Assembly: GCA_041690035.1 (NCBI GenBank)
Contig: JBDNFC010000048.1
Span: 14,210 to 78,209 of the forward strand
Length of the DNA stretch: 64,000 nucleotides
Source: CALSPH01 sp041690035
GTDB lineage: Bacteria > Bacteroidota > Bacteroidia > NS11-12g > UBA955
Direction: 5' to 3'
The translations under genes were made by a program, and so were the position numbers. Under the pieces are notes generated by a model. That model did no database searches. It saw only the letters and a program-made list of their open reading frames with translations, and was not told where the DNA came from. Positions within the stretch are counted from its first letter, which is position 1. The number at the start of each line of letters is the position of its first letter. Shown here one piece after another: positions 28,280 through 36,681 of the stretch.

Positions 28280-30244
28280 TTAAAAAATAATTGTTTTTAT
28301 GTTTTTTAAAATAATTTCGATGTCATAAGTTGGGCGGTAATCTTTTGCATACAAAAAATTAACCCGATTTATGGTTTGAATATCAGTTTGATAATTTATT
28401 TTTTGCGAGGGGTAAAGTAAGCTTGGTTTAATAGCTGGCAGGCTGCCAAAATTCCCTTTTGGAAAATATCCAACAAAGGATTTTTTACCAATGATGATTT
28501 GAAAAACCTGTTTAAGTTTAAAAAAGATTATCTTAGGCCTTAGCAATAATATAGGTATAAAAAGTATGACAATAAAACCAAATAAAAGATCTAATAATCT
28601 TTTTTTGAAGGGATTATCGTCCCCATTAATAGCCAGTACAACATCAATACTAAATAATTCGCCAGGACTATTTTTAGAATGGCTGCCTACAATAAACTCT
28701 ACCCCCTCTGGTGCAATTCTAAATTTTATATTGTGGTTACTATAATTGCTCATAATTGCTATAACATTTTGTGTATCAATATCTTTTGTACAAAAAATAA
28801 GCTCATTTATATTATAAATTTCAATTATTTCTGATAATTGACTCAAATTTCCCAAATGTGTTTTGGCATCATTTTCTTGTATACTTATGTGGCCTATTAA
28901 ATTTGGATGAGTACCAAAAATTTTCATCAATTCACTCACTCTTTCAAATTCGCTATTTTCTGCAACTATGGCAATTTTTTGAATATGGTTTTTATCCATA
29001 TCCCAAGAATTTGTTTTAAAATAAAAACAAACCCACCTTGACAAAGAAATACCTATTAGTGCCCAAAGGCTTCCTAGTACTGCTATAGCTCTACTAAATT
29101 GCCACTCTTTTGGCAGCAAGCCATAAATGGCAAGAAGTAGCAATGCCCCAAATATTACACCTCTTTGAGACCTATAAATTTTATAAGGAAAGGTATAGCC
29201 ACCGCTAAGCTTAACAGCACATAACAATAACAAAACATATCCAGAAAGGTGATATAAATAATACTCCTTAGGATAATATGCTGGAACAAATTTATGATAA
29301 ACCTCCCAATACTTTGCAAGAAGAAAAAAACCTAAGAAAAGAAATACAAAATCTATCATAAAAGCCCAAAGTCTGTCAAAAAGTCTTGCCAATACTGCGA
29401 TAGAGGCCCTGCTCCAAATGGCAGTTTTAAGAAACAGCACCATCCAACTTTGATAAGTTCCTTGATAATGTTTGCGGGCAAATATGATCATTGCATTATA
29501 AAAAGTAAAAACATAATTTACAGTCTTTTTCTTTGTACTCTCTCCTTTATAGTGTATGATAGTAGTTTTAGGATAATAGGTATTCTTATAACCTGCTTTT
29601 AATATCCTATAAGAAAGGTCTATGTCTTCACCATACATGAAAAAAGATTCATCAAAAAAACCAATTTTATCAAGCACAGATGATCTAATAAACATAAAAG
29701 CCCCAGATAAAATTTGAATATCACTGACTTTGTTTTCTGCTAAATAGCCCAAATGATAACTGCCAAATGTCTTAGATTTTGGAAAAATTTTATTCAGCAA
29801 TGTCATTTTAAAAAATGCTGCTGCTGGGGTAGGCAAACCTCTTTTGGATTCTGGCAAAAACTTTCCTTTTCCATCAATCATTTTTACACCTAAACCACCT
29901 GTTTGTATATGCTCCTCCATCCAATAAAAACAATCCGTTAAAGTGTTCTTTTCTAAAACAGTATCAGGATTCAGAATTAATTGATATTTTGCATTTGCAA
30001 GCGCCATTGCTTGATTATTTGCACGCGAAAAACCCACATTTTCTTTATTAGCTATTATTTTTACTTCTTTAAACTTTTCTGTTAGCATTGCAATAGAGCC
30101 GTCCACAGAGTTATTGTCTACAACCCATACCTCTATTTTTAAATTATCTTTTGCAGCTTGAATAGACAGCAAGCATTGCTCTAAAAAATATTTTACATTA
30201 TAATTTACAATGATAATGCTGATGTCCATTTCTTGCACTTTCAT
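28280..30244 (-). CDS. GT2 glycosyltransferase fused to a degenerate polyprenyl phosphoglycosyltransferase-like half
   Basis: 654 aa. Residues 1-240 are a family 2 transferase of the rhamnosyltransferase kind (ISIIIVNYNVKYFLEQ, NKENVGFSRANNQAM, MYGEDIDLSYRI). Then five or so membrane helices (about 285-410) and a CoA-binding-like domain (IQKIAIVAENSEFERV, about 425-545), as in membrane initiating sugar-phosphate transferases. The end begins like a PGT (KKRLLDLLFGFIVILFIPIL) and finishes like one (DYRPTYDIEIILKNIK), but the catalytic middle (RxG, KFRTM and DELPQ regions) is missing. Overlaps recR by 4 bases. Probably builds a surface polysaccharide, with an inactive PGT half as membrane anchor or scaffold. 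Confidence 0.8.
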   Translation of the reverse strand: MKVQEMDISIIIVNYNVKYFLEQCLLSIQAAKDNLKIEVWVVDNNSVDGSIAMLTEKFKEVKIIANKENVGFSRANNQAMALANAKYQLILNPDTVLEKNTLTDCFYWMEEHIQTGGLGVKMIDGKGKFLPESKRGLPTPAAAFFKMTLLNKIFPKSKTFGSYHLGYLAENKVSDIQILSGAFMFIRSSVLDKIGFFDESFFMYGEDIDLSYRILKAGYKNTYYPKTTIIHYKGESTKKKTVNYVFTFYNAMIIFARKHYQGTYQSWMVLFLKTAIWSRASIAVLARLFDRLWAFMIDFVFLFLGFFLLAKYWEVYHKFVPAYYPKEYYLYHLSGYVLLLLCAVKLSGGYTFPYKIYRSQRGVIFGALLLLAIYGLLPKEWQFSRAIAVLGSLWALIGISLSRWVCFYFKTNSWDMDKNHIQKIAIVAENSEFERVSELMKIFGTHPNLIGHISIQENDAKTHLGNLSQLSEIIEIYNINELIFCTKDIDTQNVIAIMSNYSNHNIKFRIAPEGVEFIVGSHSKNSPGELFSIDVVLAINGDDNPFKKRLLDLLFGFIVILFIPILLLRPKIIFFKLKQVFQIIIGKKSFVGYFPKGNFGSLPAIKPSLLYPSQKINYQTDIQTINRVNFLYAKDYRPTYDIEIILKNIKTIIF

Positions 30245-30846
30245 ATTTGATAAGCCACTCTATTAATGATGCTTTTTGCTAGTGTTGCTTCATCAGTATA
30301 TTCTAAATCTGCACCAATACTAACCCCTCTGCTTATTTGAGTAAAAGATATATTGCTATGGGCAAGTTTTTTTGTAAGGTAAAATGCAGTGGTATCGCCT
30401 TCTAAAGTAGCACTCAATGCAAAAATAATTTCTTTGATTTCTTTGTTTTCTGCACGCAATATGAGTCCATCTATGTTTAATTCGGCTGCAGATACCCCAT
30501 CCATTGGCGATAACAAACCCCCCAAAACATGATAGTATCCCCTATATTGTGCTGTTGCTTCTATGGCAAGTATGTCCGTAAAATTTTCTACAATGCAGAG
30601 TTGGGTTTCATCTCTGAGCTTATTTAGGCAAATATCACATAAATCGTGCTCTGCAATGTTGTAACAATTGTTGCAATTGCGTATGTTTAATTTTAATTTA
30701 TCTAAGGCTTTGCCAATTGCGAAAACATTCTCATTTGGCTGTTGAAGCAAATAAATAACCATGCGCAATGCAGTTCTCTTTCCTATTCCTGGAAAAATTG
30801 ACAGTTTTTCTACTGCATCTTCTAATATTTTTGATGGCAATTGCAA
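30241..30846 (-). CDS. recR: Recombination mediator RecR
   Basis: 201 aa. Helix-hairpin-helix region (LSIFPGIGKRTALRM), C4 zinc finger (CNNCYNIAEHDLCDIC) and Toprim domain (LCIVENFTDILAIEAT, YHVLGGLLSPMDG). Works with RecO/RecF to load RecA on gapped DNA. Full length and first gene of a unit with the glycosyltransferase fusion and the acyl-CoA ligase; no functional link is evident. Confidence 0.96.
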   Translation of the reverse strand: MQLPSKILEDAVEKLSIFPGIGKRTALRMVIYLLQQPNENVFAIGKALDKLKLNIRNCNNCYNIAEHDLCDICLNKLRDETQLCIVENFTDILAIEATAQYRGYYHVLGGLLSPMDGVSAAELNIDGLILRAENKEIKEIIFALSATLEGDTTAFYLTKKLAHSNISFTQISRGVSIGADLEYTDEATLAKSIINRVAYQI

Positions 30847-30975
30847 TAGGTCAAAAATAAAGCCTATTTGTGTTTACCACAAATTTTTATAAGACTATTT
30901 TTTTTATTCTAAATATGCAAAAAATCAAGTCGTTAAATATTTTTACTTTGTTTAAAATTACTAATAATAACCTAA

Positions 30976-31113
30976 TCAGTTGTCTCTTTTTTCAAAATGT
31001 TCATTCCTTCGGTCTTCTAAGCGCCTAAAAATTAAGTAAATAAGAGCTACTATTAAGAATAAACCAAATATTCCGTATGAACTTAAAACCACTGTGGTTA
31101 TTACTGTTTCCAT
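30976..31113 (-). CDS. Small single-pass membrane protein, 45 aa
   Basis: An ORF of 45 codons: METVITTVVLSSYGIFGLFL, a single transmembrane helix continuing to LIYLIF, then a highly charged tail (RRLEDRRNEHFEKRDN) expected to be cytoplasmic. Its ATG shares one base with the TAA of the YbjQ gene (TAATG), a classical coupled start, and the Lys/Arg boundary is typical of a real membrane protein. No family recognised. Confidence 0.6.
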   Translation of the reverse strand: METVITTVVLSSYGIFGLFLIVALIYLIFRRLEDRRNEHFEKRDN

Positions 31114-31427
31114 TATTTTAATTTTACTGCAGTACCATATGCTAATATTTCTGATGCGCCTTGCATTACCATGCTCGAAGCTAGCCTAACATTTACAATG
31201 GCATCTGCACCCATTTTTTTTCCATCAGCTATCATGCGCTCCAATGCTTGCTCACGTGAGTTAGCTTGAAGCTTTGTGTACTCGCTTATTTCGCCACCAA
31301 TAATATTTTTTAATCCTGCAAAAATATCCCTGCCTATATTTCTAGCACGCACTGTGCTGCCTCTTGCTATGCCTAAGGTTTCAGTAATTTCTCTATTTGC
31401 TATTGATTCTGTGTTTGTTATAATCAT
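31113..31427 (-). CDS. YbjQ/UPF0145 family protein
   Basis: 104 aa, the normal size. The conserved pattern (ITETLGIARGSTVRARNIGRDI, LKNIIGGEISEYTKL, ADAIVNVR) is that of the YbjQ/DUF74 heavy-metal-binding-domain family, a small pentameric protein of unknown function. Coupled by a TAATG overlap to a 45-aa membrane protein, which may recruit it to the membrane. Confidence 0.88.
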   Translation of the reverse strand: MIITNTESIANREITETLGIARGSTVRARNIGRDIFAGLKNIIGGEISEYTKLQANSREQALERMIADGKKMGADAIVNVRLASSMVMQGASEILAYGTAVKLK

Positions 31428-31539
31428 ACAACAAAAATAATAAAAGTTTTTTAGATAAAAAATTCTATCGACTAAAAGGGATAAAAGGTTGCTTAATATT
31501 AATTTTTATAAAGTAATATCCATTAATAAAAATAATATT

Positions 31540-31547
31540 TACCTTTG
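31540..31547 (+). promoter_or_regulatory. -7 box before the lamin-tail pseudogene
   Basis: TACCTTTG matches TAnnTTTG and lies 5 nt before the ATG at 31553, which would make a near-leaderless transcript. No TTG at -33. Confidence 0.4.
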
Positions 31548-31552
31548 CAGCA

Positions 31553-33176
31553 ATGAAAAAACTGTTTTTATTTTATTTTATTAAATGCACAAAGTGTTGT
31601 TATTAATGAGTATTTTAATGCAGCAGACACAAGAGACGAGTGGGTGGAGCTAGTGGTAGTGGGTGACAATGTGGATATGCGCAATTGGAGTATCCGCGAT
31701 AATAATATTACACAAACAAATTGGCAAACAGAAGTTAATTTTTCTAACATATCCTTTTGGAATAACCTACGCAGAGGTACTGTCATCGTTTTATACAATA
31801 GAATAATTAATCCTGTTGGCACCTTATATAACATAGATAGCAATAAAAATGATGGTTATATACAATTAACCCTACAAACAATTGGGTTATTTAATGGAGG
31901 TGCCTTTGGAACCGCACCTGCTTGGGGCGGCTCAACGATGGAAATAGCAGGTTTAGGGGACCTTATACAACTTAGAGATGCAAGCGGAACTCACATACAT
32001 GCCATTGGACATAGAAGCACTGCTGGAGCAGATTTTACAAGCATAATTGGATCAAAAATGAACCATTCTGCCGCATCTGCTAATGGTATGTCTACATTTG
32101 CCTGCCCCAGCAGAAGACTTGCAGATTTCAACGGCCCTAGTGGTATAGCATTTGCTAGCATGAATACCTCTTTTACAAGAGGATTACCAAATACCTGCAG
32201 TGCAGCAGGGCAAAACAAGATATTTTTTGATAGTTAAAGAATGCCTGTGTTTACAACTCAAATTTCTCCTATAGATTCAGCAAGGCCAGGAAAAGTTCAG
32301 TTTTCTAGGTCGCCTTTAGCAAACCCATTTATAGATACAAGTATGGGTTATTTGGTATTAAGAAATAGCACTAACAATTTTTCAATAGCACCGCAATCTG
32401 GCAACAGTTATCAAATAGGTAATAGTATTGGCACTGCCATGGTAATTGGCAGATTTAATAGAACAGACTCATTAACAATTAGAGATATAACAAACATTGT
32501 AACTGGTGGCGATTATAACTACCGTGTATATGCCTATAGATATGGAGCTGACAATGTTTTGGGCAACAACACCGTGGCAAGCAGAGGCACAAGCTACGAT
32601 ACCATAAACTTTGTTACAGCTCAAGCAACATCGGTACTAAATTTTAGCACTGCTCCAAAAGTAATCTACATTTATTGCACTACCAATCATTATACCATTG
32701 GCATTAATAATATTGCAGCATTGCCTCAATCTCTTAATATAAGTCCAAATGGATTTAACCCAATTTCTAAAGAATTATTTACCTTTTCTTTTGATAAAAA
32801 AATGGTATTAATAAAATTAGAAAAACAATCCCTAATTAGAAAAAGCAATCTTTTAAAAATAGATGTCCTATCTCAAGAAAATCAACATTTAGTATTGACC
32901 TCAAATATACCTAGTCAATTATGTGATTCTGAAGATCCAAACATTAGAGCTGTTGTTAATCTTAGCGCAGGTGTTTTTCAAATTATTGGAGATTTTGAAG
33001 AAGAGAATATCCAATGTCAAATTTATGATTTGAGCAATGTTAGAAAAATATTAACAATTGAGGGAGGAAATAATGGTAATTTTATTGATTTAAGCAGCTA
33101 TAATTCTGGAAACTATCTAGTTGTTTTAACCAAAAACAATAAACAAACACATATTAAAGTAAGTGTAATAAAATAG
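31553..33176 (+). pseudogene. Lamin-tail T9SS cargo protein broken by a frameshift and an in-frame stop
   Basis: Three pieces of one gene of about 540 codons. ATG 31553 runs into a stop after 17 codons; in another frame, LNAQ (end of a signal peptide) continues as VVINEYFNAADTRDEWVELV, a lamin-tail domain, to a TAA at 32235-32237. In the same frame, one codon later, ATG 32241 continues to 33176, ending in a T9SS type A-like sorting domain (QIYDLSNVRK, IDLSSYNSGNYLVVL, KVSVIK). Removing one A from the six after the ATG would restore the start (MKNCFYFILLNAQ). The TAA needs a second change. Could be an expressed gene with two sequence errors, but a true pseudogene is likelier. Confidence 0.75.
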
Positions 33177-33177
33177 T

Positions 33178-33471
33178 TGCCATTTAAAAAAGGATGACTT
33201 AAAAGATATATTTACGGCCAAATATTTAAAACTAGGCTTGCAAAAAAGGCTACTCAATTCCAATACCCATATAGATTCTACTGAAAAAAATTAAAGGATT
33301 TGGCAAACAGCTGAATCTTCATCGGCAAGATTGCTGTCAAAACGGCTTTTTTATATGAATATAAGATTAGCAGATAAAAAAATATTGAATAATTTGGAAA
33401 CTGTAATGCTAAATTAGATTTAAACATTCCAAAATATCTATTAAATAAAAGGGGAAATAAATAAGTTGCGT
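33178..33471 (+). pseudogene. Remnant of an unknown protein-coding gene
   Basis: No start codon, but a long coding-like stretch: HLKKDDLKDIFTAKYLKLGL, TAA at 33292-33294, then in the same frame RIWQTAESSSARLLSKRLFY ... LNNLETVMLN to TAG 33415, and in a neighbouring frame KLDLNIPKYLLNKRGNK to about 33471. Composition and continuity look like decayed coding sequence. Family not recognised. It fills the gap between the lamin-tail pseudogene and odhB. Confidence 0.45.
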
Positions 33472-33492
33472 CTTTTAGATTGATTTTCTTAG

Positions 33493-34764
33493 CTAAAGAT
33501 TTAGTAAGCTTTCTTCGGGTGTTTTGCCATCTATCATCATCGAAGGATTTTCTAATAATTGTTTTACCCTTACTAAAAAACTAACACTTTCTTTGCCATC
33601 AATAATTCTATGATCATAGCTCAATGCAACATACATAATTGGTCTTATCATAATTTCTCCATTTTCAACAACGGGTCTTTCCACAATATTGTGCATACCT
33701 AATATACCTGATTGTGGCGGATTTATGATTGGGGTTGAAAGCATGCTGCCAAAAACTCCTCCATTACTTATGGTAAAAGTTCCTCCAGTCATTTCATCTA
33801 TGCTCAATTTGTTATCTCTTGCCTTTATAGCGAGCCTCTTTACATCAGCCTCAATTTCTGCAAGGGAAAGGGTTTCTGCATTTCGTATTACAGGAACTAC
33901 AAGCCCTTTTGGCCCGCTCACTGCGATAGAGATGTCACAATAGTTGTTATAAATAATATCTTCTCCATCAATATAAGCATTTACAGCAGGCCAATCTTGC
34001 AATGCTATGCAACATGCTCTGGTAAAAAAAGACATAAAGCCTAAATTAACATCATGCGTTTCCGCAAACTTAGCCTTATATTGAGTGCGCAAATCCATAA
34101 TAGGTTTCATATTAACCTCATTGAATGTAGTAAGCATGGCCGTTTCATTTTTAGCAGCAACAAGTCTTTTACCAACTGTTTTGCGCAGATTACTCATTTT
34201 TGCGCGGGTAACCTCTCTACTTAGACTAGGGTTATCATATTTTGACAGTGTTTTTGCCCCACTATAATTAGCAGCTGCCAATAAAACATCCATTTTGGTT
34301 ATCCTACCATTAGGGCCTGTGCCTGCCACCTCATTAATATTGAGCTGATAACTTGCCAATAGTTGTTTTGCCAAAGGTGATATATTTTCATCACCTATAA
34401 TTGTTTCTACTATTTCTGCTGATTGCGGTTTAGTTTGTTCACTTTTAGGTGTGGTGGTTAGCGGTTTTTCTGTTTCTATTGCCTTATTTTCTTTTGCAAT
34501 AGTTTTCTCCTCAACTGGGGCTGGTGCAGCGGTATCTATGTGAGCGATTACACTGTTAACAGGGATTGTATCTCCTTCATTTCCAAATAATTTTATAATT
34601 TTTCCTGCTTGAGTTGCATTTACCTCAAAAGTGGCTTTATCACTCTCAAACTCCGCAATTGGTGAATCCAATGCCACATAATCACCTTCTTTTTTTAGCC
34701 ACTGGCTTATGGTTACTTCACTTATGGATTCTCCTGGTGCTGGTACCGAAATTTCTAATGCCAT
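33493..34764 (-). CDS. odhB: Dihydrolipoyllysine-residue succinyltransferase (2-oxoglutarate dehydrogenase E2)
   Basis: 423 aa. Lipoyl domain at the N-terminus with the modified Lys in ESDKATFEV (about K43), a linker, a peripheral-subunit-binding domain (ISPLAKQLLASYQLN ... GTGPNGRITKMDV) and the acyltransferase core ending with SYDHRIIDGKES (catalytic His about 385, Asp about 389). The core matches succinyl- rather than acetyltransferases. The E1 gene (odhA) is not adjacent. Separated from rpoD upstream by a strong terminator. Confidence 0.93.
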   Translation of the reverse strand: MALEISVPAPGESISEVTISQWLKKEGDYVALDSPIAEFESDKATFEVNATQAGKIIKLFGNEGDTIPVNSVIAHIDTAAPAPVEEKTIAKENKAIETEKPLTTTPKSEQTKPQSAEIVETIIGDENISPLAKQLLASYQLNINEVAGTGPNGRITKMDVLLAAANYSGAKTLSKYDNPSLSREVTRAKMSNLRKTVGKRLVAAKNETAMLTTFNEVNMKPIMDLRTQYKAKFAETHDVNLGFMSFFTRACCIALQDWPAVNAYIDGEDIIYNNYCDISIAVSGPKGLVVPVIRNAETLSLAEIEADVKRLAIKARDNKLSIDEMTGGTFTISNGGVFGSMLSTPIINPPQSGILGMHNIVERPVVENGEIMIRPIMYVALSYDHRIIDGKESVSFLVRVKQLLENPSMMIDGKTPEESLLNL

Positions 34765-34819
34765 CTTTCTTTATATAAAATTGTTTGCAAATTTAAGTAT
34801 ATTGAATTGATTAAAAAAT

Positions 34820-34856
34820 AAAAAACCCTTTGCATAAATCTACAAAGGGTTTTTTA
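34820..34856. terminator. Intrinsic terminator downstream of rpoD
   Basis: Stem AACCCTTTG / CAAAGGGTT, 10-nt loop, flanked by A- and T-runs on both sides. Lies directly after the rpoD stop on the minus strand, ahead of odhB. Confidence 0.85.
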
Positions 34857-34866
34857 TTAAATATTA

Positions 34867-35730
34867 CTATCCGAGATAACTTTTCAAAATTTTGCTTTTA
34901 CTTGATTTTCTTAGTCTTCTTAAGGCTTTTTCTTTTATCTGCCTAACACGCTCTCTGGTTAAACCTACCTTTTCTGAAATATCTTCTAAGGTATGCGCTG
35001 GGCCGCCATCTAATCCATAATAATAACGTAAAACATCTCGTTCTTTATCACTTAATGTCGATATTACTCTGCTAATTTCTTTTTGTAAAGATTCATTTAT
35101 CAAAACTAAATCAGGCTCTGGTTCATCATTATTATCTAAAACACCTAAGAGCGTATTGTCTTCTCCTTCGGCAAGTGGCGCATCAATACTTAAATGCCTA
35201 CCAGATGATTTTAATGCATTTTCTACTTCTGTTACACTTATTTCAAGCAAATTTGCAATTTCCTCGGCAGTAGGTTCTCTTTGAAACTCTTGCTCTAACT
35301 TAGCAGATGCGGCAGAAATTCTACCTATGCTACCCACTTTATTTAATGGCAATCTTACAATTCTGGATTGATCTGCCAATGCTTGTAATATAGATTGTCT
35401 AATCCACCAAACAGCATAAGAAATAAATTTAAAACCCCGTGTTTCGTCAAATCGCTTAGCTGCTTTTATTAATCCCAAGTTTCCTTCATTTATTAAATCG
35501 CCCAATGTAAGTCCTTGATTTTGATACTGCTTGGATACAGAAACTACGAACCTAAGATTTGCATTTACTAATTTCTCTAAGGCCACTTGATCTCCTTCTC
35601 TAATTCTTCTAGCCAACTCCACTTCCTCTTGTGCATCTATCATAGATACCTTACTTATTTCATTTAGGTATTTGTCTAATGATTTATTCTCTCTGTTAGT
35701 AAACTGTTTGCTTATTTTAAGCTGCCTCAT
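34867..35730 (-). CDS. rpoD: Primary sigma factor RpoD/SigA
   Basis: 287 aa, the short group 1 sigma of Bacteroidota without region 1.1. Region 1.2 (SLDKYLNEISKV), region 2 including the -10 recognition helix (GFKFISYAVWWIRQSI), region 3 and region 4 with the -35 helix-turn-helix (GLTRERVRQIKEKALRRLRK). It recognises the TTG/TAnnTTTG promoters seen in this window. A -7 box TACCTTTG lies at 35780-35773, about 43 nt before the start. Confidence 0.96.
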   Translation of the reverse strand: MRQLKISKQFTNRENKSLDKYLNEISKVSMIDAQEEVELARRIREGDQVALEKLVNANLRFVVSVSKQYQNQGLTLGDLINEGNLGLIKAAKRFDETRGFKFISYAVWWIRQSILQALADQSRIVRLPLNKVGSIGRISAASAKLEQEFQREPTAEEIANLLEISVTEVENALKSSGRHLSIDAPLAEGEDNTLLGVLDNNDEPEPDLVLINESLQKEISRVISTLSDKERDVLRYYYGLDGGPAHTLEDISEKVGLTRERVRQIKEKALRRLRKSSKSKILKSYLG

Positions 35731-35772
35731 ACGCTAATTTTTTTTATTTTGATATTTCTATAAAATAGCCTG

Positions 35773-35780
35773 CAAAGGTA
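35773..35780 (-). promoter_or_regulatory. -7 box of rpoD
   Basis: TACCTTTG on the minus strand, matching TAnnTTTG; no TTG at the expected -33 distance. Confidence 0.45.
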
Positions 35781-35832
35781 AGATTTAATTTTTATTTTAT
35801 AAGCTAAATATTAATTAAATTTACTGCTCATA

Positions 35833-36474
35833 ATGAAATTAAAAATCATCATTCTTGCGGGGCCATATCTATATTTAATGATGCCCTTTTTATCTGCACA
35901 AAAAAATGATGATAATATAACATGTATTTTGGTGGAAATTTAGCTAACTATAGCACCTTTTATGCCAATTTTCTATTTTATCACAAAAGAATTATTGCAA
36001 ACCTATTTTTATACACTAATGCCAATTCTATTTTGCAAAGCAGTCCAAAATTTGCGCCCCCTTCTGCCTTTGTTTTTGATAGTATAAGTATTAATCTAAG
36101 GGGTGGTGTATTTTTTATGTCTGTAACTGGCCAAAACGGCCTTATTTTTGATAGAAATTATGCTGATTTCACCAATATTTATCACTTAGTTTATGATAGC
36201 AAATCTGATAGTATACTTTACTATTCAATGGTTTTTCCCTGTTTTAGACTATAAATATGCAGACAAAAAAGAGATGTATTTATACAAGGTAGTAACCGAA
36301 ACTTACTTTATTGAAGACATACTAAAATTTGACAGTAAAAACCTTACTTATAATTATTATTTGATTTAAACCGCCAACTTATGCCATATTTATTCCAGAT
36401 GTTGGTTATTTTGCAGGGTTTGAGTATCCAAACATAGATTTTAATCTTTTTAACAAAAAAATGTCCCTAGCATA
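35833..36474 (+). pseudogene. Shattered gene for a secreted protein
   Basis: ATG 35833 encodes a good signal peptide (KLKIIILAGPYLYLMMPFLS, AQ) then stops. The sequence continues in a second frame (YFGGNLANYSTFYANFLFYH ... to 36254), a third (FPVLDYKYADKKEMYLYKVV ... to about 36368) and a further piece (TYAIFIPDVGYFAGFEYPNI ...) up to a TAG at about 36474. At least three frame changes rule out simple sequencing error. YFGxNLANYSTF recalls the opening of large T9SS-exported Bacteroidota proteins. The ORF at 35922-36254 is one fragment of it. Confidence 0.6.
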
Positions 36475-36681
36475 GCTTTAGCAAAAAAAGCCTGTTGCTG
36501 CTTAGCATAATAACAATCCACACAGTATTCTAGAGATTTTTATGCACATTAAAATTTATTTTTGTAAAAACCAATCTAAACAAAGCATTTTTTTTAATAA
36601 AATTATAAAAAATATTTGGGGGTAAAACTTATTTTTAATGTATTAATGATTAGTGTTAAGCTAAAAATAATTTAAACAGAG

